From a bacterium (GTDB lineage Bacteria > Pseudomonadota > Gammaproteobacteria > Berkiellales > Berkiellaceae), in contig RFNU01000220.1 of the NCBI GenBank assembly GCA_009927065.1, positions 1-14,032 of the forward strand: a stretch of 14,032 nt of DNA. Reading direction: 5' to 3'. How positions within the stretch are numbered: position 1 is the stretch's first letter; every line of letters begins with the position of its first letter. The position numbers and the translations under genes were made by a program. The notes beneath the pieces are model-generated. The model had not been told where the DNA came from, ran no database searches, and saw only the letters and a program-made list of their open reading frames with translations. This document shows positions 7,416-13,979 of this stretch, piece after piece.

Positions 7416-7599
7416 ACGGAAAATTGATTGTAGAAGCAAGAATACTTCGTAGTGACATTCTTTCGCCACTAAATTGCACAGGCAATGCTGTATCCCTGTA
7501 TATCGGCTCATCCGATTGCTCGGATGTTTCGTCTCGCATTGATATCTCTACAGAAAATGTTTTGTCGATCAGCCGATCCTATAAAGTCTCGTACTCCAT
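7405..7599 (-). pseudogene. decayed reading frame, possibly a tnpB remnant
   Basis: On the minus strand an ATG (7597-7599) is followed after six codons by TAG (7579-7581). The same frame then stays open for 57 codons to TAG 7405-7407, with a protein-like composition (for example RDTALPVQFSGERMSLRSIL). An internal ATG at 7537-7539 would give 44 aa, with only a weak AGAG ahead. In another minus-strand frame, 7552-7508 reads CRDINARRNIRAIG and then TGA, and continues as ADIQGYS. This resembles the D-x-N-A-A-x-N-I motif and following residues at the C-terminus of TnpB/OrfB proteins of IS200/IS605 elements. The two readings are in different frames, so at most one can be right. I favour remnant over functional gene. 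Confidence 0.3.
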
Positions 7600-7671
7600 C
7601 TCCACTCAAATGTTTTACAAAATTTTTAAATAGTAAATTCCGCGAGTTTTGTTAAAAAACTCAGTTGTTTT

Positions 7672-7700
7672 GTGAACTACCCGCCCATGAACGGGCGGGG
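7672..7700. mobile_element. GC-rich hairpin resembling an IS200/IS605 end
   Basis: CCCGCCC-atgaac-GGGCGGG (7680-7699) is a perfect 7-bp GC stem preceded by GTGAACTA. On the minus strand it reads as a hairpin followed by TAGTTCAC, a layout typical of the right ends of IS200/IS605-type elements as I remember them. No intact tnpA or tnpB lies next to it. If it is a right end, its element would have lain towards prfB. The same 15-base motif recurs inverted at 5447-5461. Confidence 0.35.
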
Positions 7701-7755
7701 TATCGCACCATCTCGGGATGTGCTTGTGATAGTCGCAACTCAAGCGGCTTTTAGT

Positions 7756-7761
7756 TATAAT
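7756..7761 (+). promoter_or_regulatory. possible -10 box of prfB
   Basis: A perfect TATAAT lies 36 bases before the prfB GTG, and a second TATAAT is at 7775-7780. Neither has a good -35 hexamer at 16-18 bases, so the prfB-lysS-ygfZ promoter is only tentatively placed here. Confidence 0.3.
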
Positions 7762-7797
7762 AAAGACATGTTTTTATAATAAATAAAGTTAATTATA

Positions 7798-8896
7798 GTG
7801 ATCAAACAAGACATTTTGAATTTTATCGAGAGCCACTTAAACCATTATAAACAGCTTTGGGGGTATCTTTGACGCCCAAAAAATAGAATGGCGCCTTTTA
7901 GAGCTTGAACAGATGTTACAAGTGAGTGATCTTTGGCTCGATCCTGATAAAGCGAAAACACTTCAACAAGAAAAAAATCTTTTAGATGAGCAAATGAGAC
8001 CTTTTCGGCACTTAAAGCAATCATTAGATGATCTACAAGCTTTAGTTGATCTGATAGATGATCAAGCTGATAGTGAATTAGCACAAGAAGCTGATTTATT
8101 GATGAACGGTGTTAAACAGCTTATTGCTGATATTGAATTTAAAAAAATGTTTACACATCAATTCGATTCTGGGAATGCTTTTATTGAAATTCAATCAGGA
8201 TCTGGTGGTACAGAAGCTCAAGATTGGGCGGACATGCTTTGGCGTATGTATCGTCGGTGGTGTGAGAAAAAAGGTTTTGAGGTTGAATTACTTGATTATA
8301 GCCCAGGTGATGTAGCAGGTATTAAGGGGGTCACCTTCAAAATTACCGGATCTTATGCTTATGGATTATTAAGAACAGAAACAGGAGTACATCGTCTTGT
8401 CCGGAAATCTCCTTTTGACTCAGGGAACCGTAGACATACATCTTTTGCTGCAATTTTTGTAACACCAGAGCTAGATGATACTATAGAAGTCCAGATTAAT
8501 CCTGCTGATTTACGAATTGATACGTATCGAGCATCTGGCGCTGGTGGACAGCATGTTAATAGAACAGATTCTGCTGTTCGTATTACACATCATCCAACAG
8601 GTATTGTGGTGCAATGTCAAAGTGATCGTTCTCAGCATAAAAATAAGGCTCAAGCCATGAAGCAATTGCAAGCCAAACTCTATGAGTTAGAAGAACAAAA
8701 GAAAAAAGATCAGGTAGCGCAACTTGAGGGTCAAAAAAGTGATATTACTTGGGGCGCTCAAGTACGCTCTTATATCCTTGATGATGCACGCGTCAAAGAT
8801 CTACGTACTCAGTATGAAACAACAAATACTCAAGCCATGCTTAATGGCGAACTTCTTGATGATTTTATAGAAGCAAGCCTGCTTAAAGGGGTTTGA
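7798..8896 (+). CDS. prfB: peptide chain release factor 2, with programmed +1 frameshift
   Basis: The protein is made from two frames, 7798-7869 and 7871-8896, joined by a +1 shift. Twenty-four codons from GTG 7798 run into an in-frame TGA (7870-7872). After slippage on CTT, translation continues with GAC and gives 365 aa, the same length as E. coli RF2. Without the shift only a 24-residue peptide would form. The stop-recognition motif SPF is at about 204-206, and the GGQ motif that triggers peptidyl-tRNA hydrolysis is at about 249-251 (RASGAGGQHVNRT). The residue matching E. coli RF2 position 246 is Ala, the common form, unlike the Thr of E. coli K-12. RF2 reads UAA and UGA. The GTG start has no strong Shine-Dalgarno sequence. 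An internal ATG at 7913 would give a version lacking 38 residues and is less likely. lysS follows after 49 bases. Confidence 0.93.
7858..7873 (+). promoter_or_regulatory. prfB autoregulatory +1 frameshift site
   Basis: TGGGGG-TAT-CTT-TGA-C has every element of the RF2 recoding signal: a G-rich Shine-Dalgarno-like stimulator three bases before the slippery CTT, a UGA in the A-site position, and a C after it. When RF2 is scarce UGA is decoded slowly, the ribosome slips to UUU-GAC, and more RF2 is made. The usual stimulator in E. coli is AGGGGG; here the A is T, which changes the encoded Arg to Trp (W-G-Y-L-D) and may weaken pairing with 16S rRNA. Confidence 0.93.
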
Positions 8897-8945
8897 TTGG
8901 TGAAATCACCTTAGTAAATTAATATATGATAAAGGAAAATATAGC

Positions 8946-10439
8946 GTGAATCAGCAAGAATTAGATCGTGAACATTCAGCAGAACGTTCTGAATCACAAG
9001 AATATCATCATCGTGTTGCTAAGCTTAAAGCCTTAGAACAGCAAGGCCAAGCCTATCCGAATGATATTAAAGTTACTCATTTTTGTGGTGACTTACAGCA
9101 ACAGTTTGAACATGAATCTCCAACTGAAGAGCAATATTTTGCTTTAGCAGGGCGCATTTTATTCAAACGCATGTTAGGAAAAGCTATTTTTTTAACGATT
9201 CAAGACATGACTGGTCGTATACAACTTTATGCGAGGGTTCAAGAGCTGGGAGAAGAAGCTTTTGAACATATCAAAACATTAGATGTTGGTGATTTTATTG
9301 GGGCTGAAGGATTTTTGTTCAGAACAAGAACTCAAGAACTGACCGTGCACTTACTCCAGTATAGACTTGTTACAAAAGCTTTAAGACCATTGCCGGATAA
9401 GTTCCATGGGCTGAGTGATCAAGAGTTAAAATATCGCCAACGATATGTTGATTTAATTGTTACTGAAAAATCTCGAGCAACCTTTCAATTGCGATCGCAA
9501 GTTATTACGTTTTTACGTACCTTTTTGACTCAAAAACGGTTTTTAGAGGTTGAAACCCCCATGATGCATTCTATCCCTGGTGGTGCTAATGCACGTCCTT
9601 TTGTAACGCATCATAATGCGTTGGATATGTCTTTATACTTACGTATCGCTCCTGAGCTTTATTTAAAAAGATTAGTTGTTGGTGGTTTTGAGCGTGTTTT
9701 TGAAATCAATCGTAATTTTAGGAATGAAGGGTTGTCAGCCCGTCACAATCCTGAATTTACAATGATAGAGTTTTATCAAGCGTATGCTACTCATAAAGAC
9801 ATGATGGATTTAACACAAGAATTTTTTACCGCGTTGGTTAAAGAGTTCCCTCAATTCGCTGAAATTCGTGTTAACGATCAGATTGTTTACTTAGATAAAC
9901 CGATTGCTCGACTCAGTTTAAGCGACACTCTATGTTCTTTTGATGGACTCAGTCGCCAGCAAGTCCAAGATCAGCGCTTTTTAGCTGAAAAACTGGGCCG
10001 TCCACAAGAGAGTTCTAAACCGATAGGTATGTTACAATTCGCTTACTTTGAAGAGTTTATTGAGCATAGAGTTATTCAACCTTTATTTGTAACAGATTAT
10101 CCCGTGGAAGTCTCCCCATTAGCTCGTCGCAGTGATAGTAACCCCGAGGTAACAGAACGCTTTGAACTCTTTATTGCTGGCCGTGAAATTGCTAATGGAT
10201 TCTCTGAGTTAAACGATCCGTTTGATCAAGCTGCCCGCTTTCTTGCACAAGCCCAAGCAAAAGAAGAGGGTGATGATGAAGCGATGTTTTACGATGAAGA
10301 CTATATCCAAGCTTTAGAGTACGGAATGCCCCCTACCGCAGGTCAAGGGATTGGTATTGATCGTTTGATTATGTTGCTCACCGAAAGTAGCTCTATTAAA
10401 GATGTTATTTTGTTTCCAACATTAAAATTGAAGCAATAA
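8946..10439 (+). CDS. lysS: lysyl-tRNA synthetase, class II
   Basis: The 497-aa protein (E. coli LysS has 505) attaches lysine to tRNA-Lys. The N-terminal OB-fold anticodon-binding domain spans about 65-145 (LAGRILFKRMLGKAIFLTIQD). ALRPLPDKFHGLSDQE (145-160) is highly typical. Class II motif 1 includes FLEVETPMMHSIPGG (199-213), motif 2 is ERVFEINRNFRNEGLSARHN (249-268) followed by PEFTMIEFY, and motif 3 is GIGIDRLIMLL (468-478). Substrate-binding stretches such as EVSPLARRSD and FIAGREIANGFSELND are intact. The start is GTG 8946 with AAGGA (8932-8936) nine bases ahead. The gap after prfB holds only a short GGTGA/TCACC hairpin without a U-tract, so cotranscription is likely. The next gene begins three bases after the stop. 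Confidence 0.95.
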   Translation: MNQQELDREHSAERSESQEYHHRVAKLKALEQQGQAYPNDIKVTHFCGDLQQQFEHESPTEEQYFALAGRILFKRMLGKAIFLTIQDMTGRIQLYARVQELGEEAFEHIKTLDVGDFIGAEGFLFRTRTQELTVHLLQYRLVTKALRPLPDKFHGLSDQELKYRQRYVDLIVTEKSRATFQLRSQVITFLRTFLTQKRFLEVETPMMHSIPGGANARPFVTHHNALDMSLYLRIAPELYLKRLVVGGFERVFEINRNFRNEGLSARHNPEFTMIEFYQAYATHKDMMDLTQEFFTALVKEFPQFAEIRVNDQIVYLDKPIARLSLSDTLCSFDGLSRQQVQDQRFLAEKLGRPQESSKPIGMLQFAYFEEFIEHRVIQPLFVTDYPVEVSPLARRSDSNPEVTERFELFIAGREIANGFSELNDPFDQAARFLAQAQAKEEGDDEAMFYDEDYIQALEYGMPPTAGQGIGIDRLIMLLTESSSIKDVILFPTLKLKQ

Positions 10440-10442
10440 GTC

Positions 10443-11042
10443 ATGAAATTAAATACCGTGTTATTTACAGGTAAAAATTTACGCCAATTTTTACAAGCGT
10501 ATACAACATCATGCTGGGCTGATCAATCAGTTTCAGCGCAATGGACGGCCTTTTTAAATGCTAAAGGAAGAGTAGTGACTATTGCTTACATTAAGTTAAT
10601 GGATGAAAACGCTGCTTATGGGGTGATTCCTTTAGCAATAACACCAATGTTGCTTGCTCATTTAAAGCCTTACTTGCCTTTTGCTAGGGTAGCGTTTAGT
10701 CAAGCTGAACACGAACTAGCGTGTAGTTGGAGTATCACTCAACCAACGCCCTGGTTGAGTGAGCAACATACTGATCACTTTACTGCGCATGATTTGTCGC
10801 TCGATGTTTTGGGTTATCTTTCCTTTAAGAAAGGATGTTATTTAGGTCAAGAAATAGTCGCAAGAATGCATGCGCGTATTACTGCACACAAGCATCGATT
10901 GGTTCTCATAGCGAGTCAAAAGCTTCCGTCAGACATAGATCTTTTATATCAAAGTAACAGCCTGAGTTTAAGTGTCTTATCAAGAGATCTGTTTATGTCT
11001 TTAACCGATTGTCAAGTATGGGATAATATCCAAACAGCGTAA
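10443..11042 (+). CDS. ygfZ: shortened YgfZ/GcvT-like folate-binding Fe-S maintenance protein
   Basis: The 199-aa protein carries the YgfZ signature KGCYLGQEIVARMH (130-143), with the conserved Cys at 132, and LNAKGRVV (38-45), the usual L-x-x-x-G-R strand near the N-terminus. YgfZ/CAF17 proteins are GcvT-like, bind tetrahydrofolate, and support certain Fe-S enzymes such as the tRNA methylthiolase MiaB. E. coli YgfZ has 326 aa. Here the spacing between the two motifs is about 40-50% shorter and the region after the signature is cut to about 55 residues, so part of the folate-binding scaffold is missing. The signature itself is intact, which argues for a reduced but functional protein. The start ATG lies three bases after the lysS stop, which suggests translational coupling. 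The last 50 bases overlap the convergent gene at 10993-11325. Confidence 0.78.
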   Translation: MKLNTVLFTGKNLRQFLQAYTTSCWADQSVSAQWTAFLNAKGRVVTIAYIKLMDENAAYGVIPLAITPMLLAHLKPYLPFARVAFSQAEHELACSWSITQPTPWLSEQHTDHFTAHDLSLDVLGYLSFKKGCYLGQEIVARMHARITAHKHRLVLIASQKLPSDIDLLYQSNSLSLSVLSRDLFMSLTDCQVWDNIQTA

Positions 11043-11325
11043 TGTGATAAATCATGCCATTAAGGCAGCCTCTTGCTTTCAAGCTATGCCACAATGGGGT
11101 ATAGCTTGTATAATCAACAATCAACAGTTTCTGTCTTTGAGTATTAATCATCTTTGTGTCAAGATTGATAGCAATAAATCCTCTTTTATTAGCGATAATA
11201 ATGCTATCAATAAGACAAAATAGCATAAAAAATAGACTGATTATTGTCCAAATAAAACCAAAATTATAACAACATAAAACACATAAGATGATAGGTTCTA
11301 AGATGAAAATTTGACCATAGAACAT
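10993..11325 (-). CDS. small membrane protein, possibly YgfX-like
   Basis: The 110-aa protein begins with two hydrophobic segments at about 5-22 and 24-44 (IFILEPIILCVLCCYNF and FIWTIISLFFMLFCLIDSII). A soluble tail follows with alternating beta-like stretches (GFIAINLDTKMI, RQKLLIVDY). This layout matches YgfX (CptA) proteins: two membrane helices, then D-x-x-x-x-x-R and a cytoplasmic tail. In E. coli ygfX and sdhE lie next to ygfZ on the opposite strand, so position also supports the call; sdhE itself is not seen here. Overall residue identity is low and the assignment is tentative. ATG 11325 is preceded by GAGG at a long spacing of 12 bases. The 3' end overlaps ygfZ by 50 bases in convergent orientation. 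Confidence 0.5.
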   Translation of the reverse strand: MFYGQIFILEPIILCVLCCYNFGFIWTIISLFFMLFCLIDSIIIANKRGFIAINLDTKMINTQRQKLLIVDYTSYTPLWHSLKARGCLNGMIYHITLFGYYPILDNRLKT

Positions 11326-11376
11326 CTAATAAAAAACCTCACAATAATCGTTTCAAATCTATTTATTTCAAGAAGT

Positions 11377-11400
11377 TACTGTGATAATCTAATCACAGTA
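11377..11400. promoter_or_regulatory. 9-bp inverted repeat in a divergent promoter region, possible operator
   Basis: TACTGTGAT-aatcta-ATCACAGTA is a perfect dyad in the 103 bases between the divergent genes at 11325 (minus) and 11429 (plus). It contains GATAAT (11383-11388), a possible -10 box, so a bound repressor would block the promoter. The half-sites TGTGA/TCACA resemble a CRP site, but the spacing is eight bases instead of six. No T-tract follows, which argues against a terminator. Confidence 0.45.
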
Positions 11401-11428
11401 GGTTAAAGGCTAAAAAACGGAGTTGCTC

Positions 11429-11650
11429 ATGGATAGTTTCGTCATTAAGGATATATTTTGTCATCAACGTCTTCGTAGACTAGATTCTGCACAGACTGCT
11501 AAGCGTAGCATAACTGTTAACGAATCTAACGATACTAATTTTTCAAAATTGCTGGAAAGTATATCTAAAGCCTTACCTTTAACTCATAACGAAAAACGTC
11601 CATTACAAAATGAAGTAGTAGAGCAACCAGATAATATCACGGTTCATTAA
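11429..11650 (+). CDS. small hypothetical protein, first gene of a three-gene operon
   Basis: The 73-aa protein is hydrophilic and has no recognised family. Its N-terminal half is basic (HQRLRRLDSAQTAKRS, about 12-27). A predicted amphipathic helix follows (NFSKLLESISKALPL, about 38-52), then a polar C-terminus. There are no membrane segments or signal peptide. I chose ATG 11429 because ACGGAG (11417-11422) sits six bases ahead; an in-frame TTG at 11423 touches that ribosome binding site and is unlikely. The dyad at 11377-11400 lies just upstream. The next gene starts 32 bases after its stop with its own ribosome binding site. Size and charge would suit an adaptor, chaperone or regulator for the two larger partners, but nothing in the sequence proves a role. 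Confidence 0.6.
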   Translation: MDSFVIKDIFCHQRLRRLDSAQTAKRSITVNESNDTNFSKLLESISKALPLTHNEKRPLQNEVVEQPDNITVH

Positions 11651-11682
11651 TGCTCTTATGATGATAAATAAGGTGATTTATT

Positions 11683-12345
11683 ATGAATACAAAAAAGCGC
11701 TTGCATTTCTCTTTAACAGCTCAAGCGATTGTAAGTGATTTTTTTCATGATCTTTCTCCTTTTTTTACAGGTGATATAAAGAGATTGTTTGTTTCTTATC
11801 TTAAGGCACACAATACAAATAACATCTTGACTTATTGGCAGCGTTCTTTGATCAACAACTTTTTTGAAAAGAAATTTTTTGATAATCAATCTCACTTACC
11901 TGAATTCAAAAAGGGTTTTCACGATGTCTATCGATTACAAAAAGAATGGATTCAGGTACACAATCTTCTTTTAAATTACTACACAACTTCTGGAAAAAAA
12001 ATCGTAGAAGCTGAGGGTTTTTTTAATGTCAATGAATGTATTATGGGGAATCGACGAGAAGTTTATCGATCTTTTTTTCCACAACCAATCATGCCCTCAT
12101 TTCATGAAACCTTTCAACGTTTATCAATAACAAATTTGAATGCACGATTAGTTTTAGAGCAGAAAAATCCCTCTTTAGTTTTTTCAACAAAACCCAAATT
12201 ACCCATTCTGTCATTGTCAGATTCAATTTTATTTGGAAATACAAAAAAATTAGAAGAGATCACGTTGGTAGAAGAAAAGAAACGAGACGATAAAAAACAT
12301 TCAATCAAACTTGTTTGTACAAAAAAAACATTCGCTTTTAATTAA
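11683..12345 (+). CDS. hypothetical protein, second gene of a three-gene operon
   Basis: The 220-aa protein is not recognised. The N-terminal two thirds are rich in Phe, Tyr, Asn and Lys and probably helical (AIVSDFFHDLSPFF at 15-28; FHDVYRLQKEWIQVHNLLLN at 79-98). The last 40 residues are charged and end in a strongly basic tail (EEKKRDDKKHSIKL, then KKTFAFN). No signal peptide, membrane helix or catalytic motif is apparent. ATG 11683 follows AAGGTG (11670-11675) by seven bases. It lies 32 bases after the first gene and 18 bases before the third. It uses more A/T-rich codons than the third gene, as expected for a Lys/Phe/Asn-rich protein. A basic, flexible C-terminus occurs in some secreted effectors and nucleic-acid-binding proteins, but that is speculation. 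Confidence 0.65.
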   Translation: MNTKKRLHFSLTAQAIVSDFFHDLSPFFTGDIKRLFVSYLKAHNTNNILTYWQRSLINNFFEKKFFDNQSHLPEFKKGFHDVYRLQKEWIQVHNLLLNYYTTSGKKIVEAEGFFNVNECIMGNRREVYRSFFPQPIMPSFHETFQRLSITNLNARLVLEQKNPSLVFSTKPKLPILSLSDSILFGNTKKLEEITLVEEKKRDDKKHSIKLVCTKKTFAFN

Positions 12346-12363
12346 CGATTTGGAGTAATCATC

Positions 12364-13569
12364 ATGGCTAAATATACTGTTACTTATCCTGATCCGACGG
12401 ATCAAGCTCAATGGTCAACTTGGTTAAAAGAGCAATGGCAAGGTTATACTGAAGAAGAGAAATCTTTACAGCAACGCCAAGAAATTTTCAAAAAGCTATG
12501 GATGGATCAACAATTTAGAGAATCTCAATATTTCAATAATCTTTTTTTTAATGAATTAGCGCACAATCAACGTCTTTTACAAGAGAAACTCTTAGAAGAG
12601 AGGCTTGAACAGCAGTTAGAGCAAGAGTATTTGCAGCGCCATCCTGAACAACCTGTGCATCCACTAGAGAATGCCCGTTTTTATCAAGCCGTCAAAAATA
12701 GCATGTTCTCTCTTGAAGGATATTCACATGCTTTTATAGGCTACATGTGGGCCAATGGTATTTTAAGTGTTTCTCATGGATTAGGTTTATTACTTAAAGA
12801 GAGCTTAGAGTTGCACAATCAAATATGCGATACTTTATCTGTTGAAGATAATATTACAGTCAAGACTGCTTATTTACATGCGTTGCAACAGTTAGCAAGA
12901 CAAGAGTTTGGATTGCAAGAAGAGGATTGTATTGATTTAGGACTTGTTTTGTATCCATTAGAAGAGTTTGAGGAGCAAGCTCGCCATGAGCTTGCGCAAT
13001 TGCGTGCTGCATACCTGGATCCAGCATCATTTAGCTTGGCACTCAATGCTACGATAACAGCGCATGCCACAACAATCGCTCTTGATAGAATTCAGAGCGA
13101 TCAAGCCAAAATTCAGTATGTTAATAATATTATTGACGCATTATCAGACCAAGAAATCAGCAATCAAACTGATCATCAACCTGGTGATATCCAGTCTTTA
13201 AAAGACATGATGAAATTATCTTTTAAGACTTCTCGTGTAGGTCAAACACTTGTTGATACAGAATCAGTAAGGGAACAAGAGTTACTTGGACTGCATCAAC
13301 ATCTTTTAGATCGTAGTAGACACTCCTTGTTGCCAGCATATTATACTGCATGTTCACATATGCAGGAGCTGTCTTTTGCAGGCAAGATGCATCCTGCTCT
13401 TAATAATGTTCCTAATTTATTTACCCCCGCATTTCGTGCGATTATGGGGGCGGGCAGCATGTACTGTGGAAATATTAAAAATTATGTTCTTGGTGATGAA
13501 GCTGAAAACATGATGAGTCATCAAAACTATCAACGTCATCTCCGTTCAACGCGCAGACGTGGTCAATAA
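12364..13569 (+). CDS. hypothetical protein, third gene of a three-gene operon
   Basis: The 401-aa protein is not recognised. Residues about 20-95 form a Q/E/L-rich coiled coil (LLQEKLLEERLEQQLEQEYL). A segment with small and aromatic residues follows (YSHAFIGYMWANGILSVSHG, about 120-139); it could be an amphipathic or weak membrane helix. The middle (about 145-255) is largely helical and acidic. The C-terminal part contains GAGSMYCGNIKNYVLGDEAE and ends in a basic tail RSTRRRGQ. No signal peptide or known enzyme motif is visible. ATG 12364 follows GGAG (12352-12355) by eight bases. The gene is closed by a strong terminator. The coiled coil plus large helical body suggests a structural, scaffold or effector-like protein, but function is unknown. 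Confidence 0.72.
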   Translation: MAKYTVTYPDPTDQAQWSTWLKEQWQGYTEEEKSLQQRQEIFKKLWMDQQFRESQYFNNLFFNELAHNQRLLQEKLLEERLEQQLEQEYLQRHPEQPVHPLENARFYQAVKNSMFSLEGYSHAFIGYMWANGILSVSHGLGLLLKESLELHNQICDTLSVEDNITVKTAYLHALQQLARQEFGLQEEDCIDLGLVLYPLEEFEEQARHELAQLRAAYLDPASFSLALNATITAHATTIALDRIQSDQAKIQYVNNIIDALSDQEISNQTDHQPGDIQSLKDMMKLSFKTSRVGQTLVDTESVREQELLGLHQHLLDRSRHSLLPAYYTACSHMQELSFAGKMHPALNNVPNLFTPAFRAIMGAGSMYCGNIKNYVLGDEAENMMSHQNYQRHLRSTRRRGQ

Positions 13570-13581
13570 ATCATTTCTCTG

Positions 13582-13618
13582 AGGACATATCATCACGTGT
13601 GATATGTCCTATTTTTTT
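13582..13618 (+). terminator. strong intrinsic terminator closing the three-gene operon
   Basis: AGGACATATCA pairs perfectly with TGATATGTCCT (11 bp, loop TCACGTG), followed by A and seven T. It starts 13 bases after the stop codon at 13567-13569. It lies 23 bases from the end of the convergent gene at 13641. Confidence 0.88.
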
Positions 13619-13640
13619 CTCTTTCTGAGCATTTTTTATC

Positions 13641-13979
13641 TTAAGCAGAACTTTCTCCATTAATAGAATGCCATAATTGCTCAATCCACGATCGTTGTCG
13701 TTGAATTAAACTTGCAACAATATGTTCTTGCATTTTTTGCTGATGAAAATAACGATCAGGTGGTATATTTTTATGATTTTTCGCTTTGTATATTTTTATT
13801 TTTTCTTTGAGCTCATAAATAAGTTCTTTGTCGTTTTCTTCTAAAGCTTTTAATAAATCGAAAGTGAGTGTCAATGATCGAGCAAGACAAGGTGATACCA
13901 TCTTCATAGCCTTTTTGAGAAAACAATGCAAACAACGTGCCATTTTTTTCTTGTTATCAGATTTTATTGAACAAAACAC
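13641..13979 (-). CDS. hypothetical small helical protein
   Basis: The 112-aa protein is not recognised. It is basic at the N-terminus (KKKMARCLHCFLKKAMKM), then has a charged helical stretch (LLKALEENDKELIYELKEKI, about 43-62) and a basic loop (YKAKNHKNIPPDRYFH). It ends in another amphipathic helix (HIVASLIQRQRSWIEQLWHS). Two cysteines (16, 19) form a C-x-x-C. There is no clear signal peptide. The start GTG at 13977-13979 is favoured by AAGGA eight bases ahead; ATG at 13941-13943 would shorten it by 12 residues and has a weaker site. The GTG overlaps the end of an upstream minus-strand frame, as in a translationally coupled operon. The gene converges on the terminator at 13582-13618. Confidence 0.55.
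   Translation of the reverse strand: MFCSIKSDNKKKMARCLHCFLKKAMKMVSPCLARSLTLTFDLLKALEENDKELIYELKEKIKIYKAKNHKNIPPDRYFHQQKMQEHIVASLIQRQRSWIEQLWHSINGESSA

Larger units (their letters stand above)
7354..7797. other. gene-free region with hairpins and mobile-element-like remnants
   Basis: These 444 bases separate the divergent recJ and prfB genes. From left to right they hold a 13-bp hairpin (7381-7415), a decayed minus-strand reading frame (7405-7599), an inverted repeat CATCCGA-ttgc-TCGGATG (7509-7526), an inverted repeat GAGTTTT-gttaa-AAAACTC (7644-7662), a GC-rich hairpin (7680-7699) and two TATAAT hexamers (7756-7761 and 7775-7780) near the prfB start. Four hairpins within 320 bases and locally higher G+C around 7672-7745 suggest insertion-sequence debris rather than a simple promoter region. 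Confidence 0.5.

Noticed and set aside
7424..7633. Plus-strand 69-aa reading frame
   Set aside because: It lies opposite the decayed minus-strand frame, has no good ribosome binding site and overlaps hairpin sequence. It is probably a shadow frame.
8899..8910. GGTGA/TCACC hairpin between prfB and lysS as a terminator
   Set aside because: The stem is only four to five base pairs and no U-tract follows.
11377..11400. CRP binding site
   Set aside because: Half-sites TGTGA and TCACA are separated by eight bases, not the six of a normal CRP site, so only an unspecified operator is proposed.
12870..13070. Minus-strand cysteine- and serine-rich frame
   Set aside because: It is fully inside the 401-aa gene on the opposite strand and has no start signal; a shadow frame.
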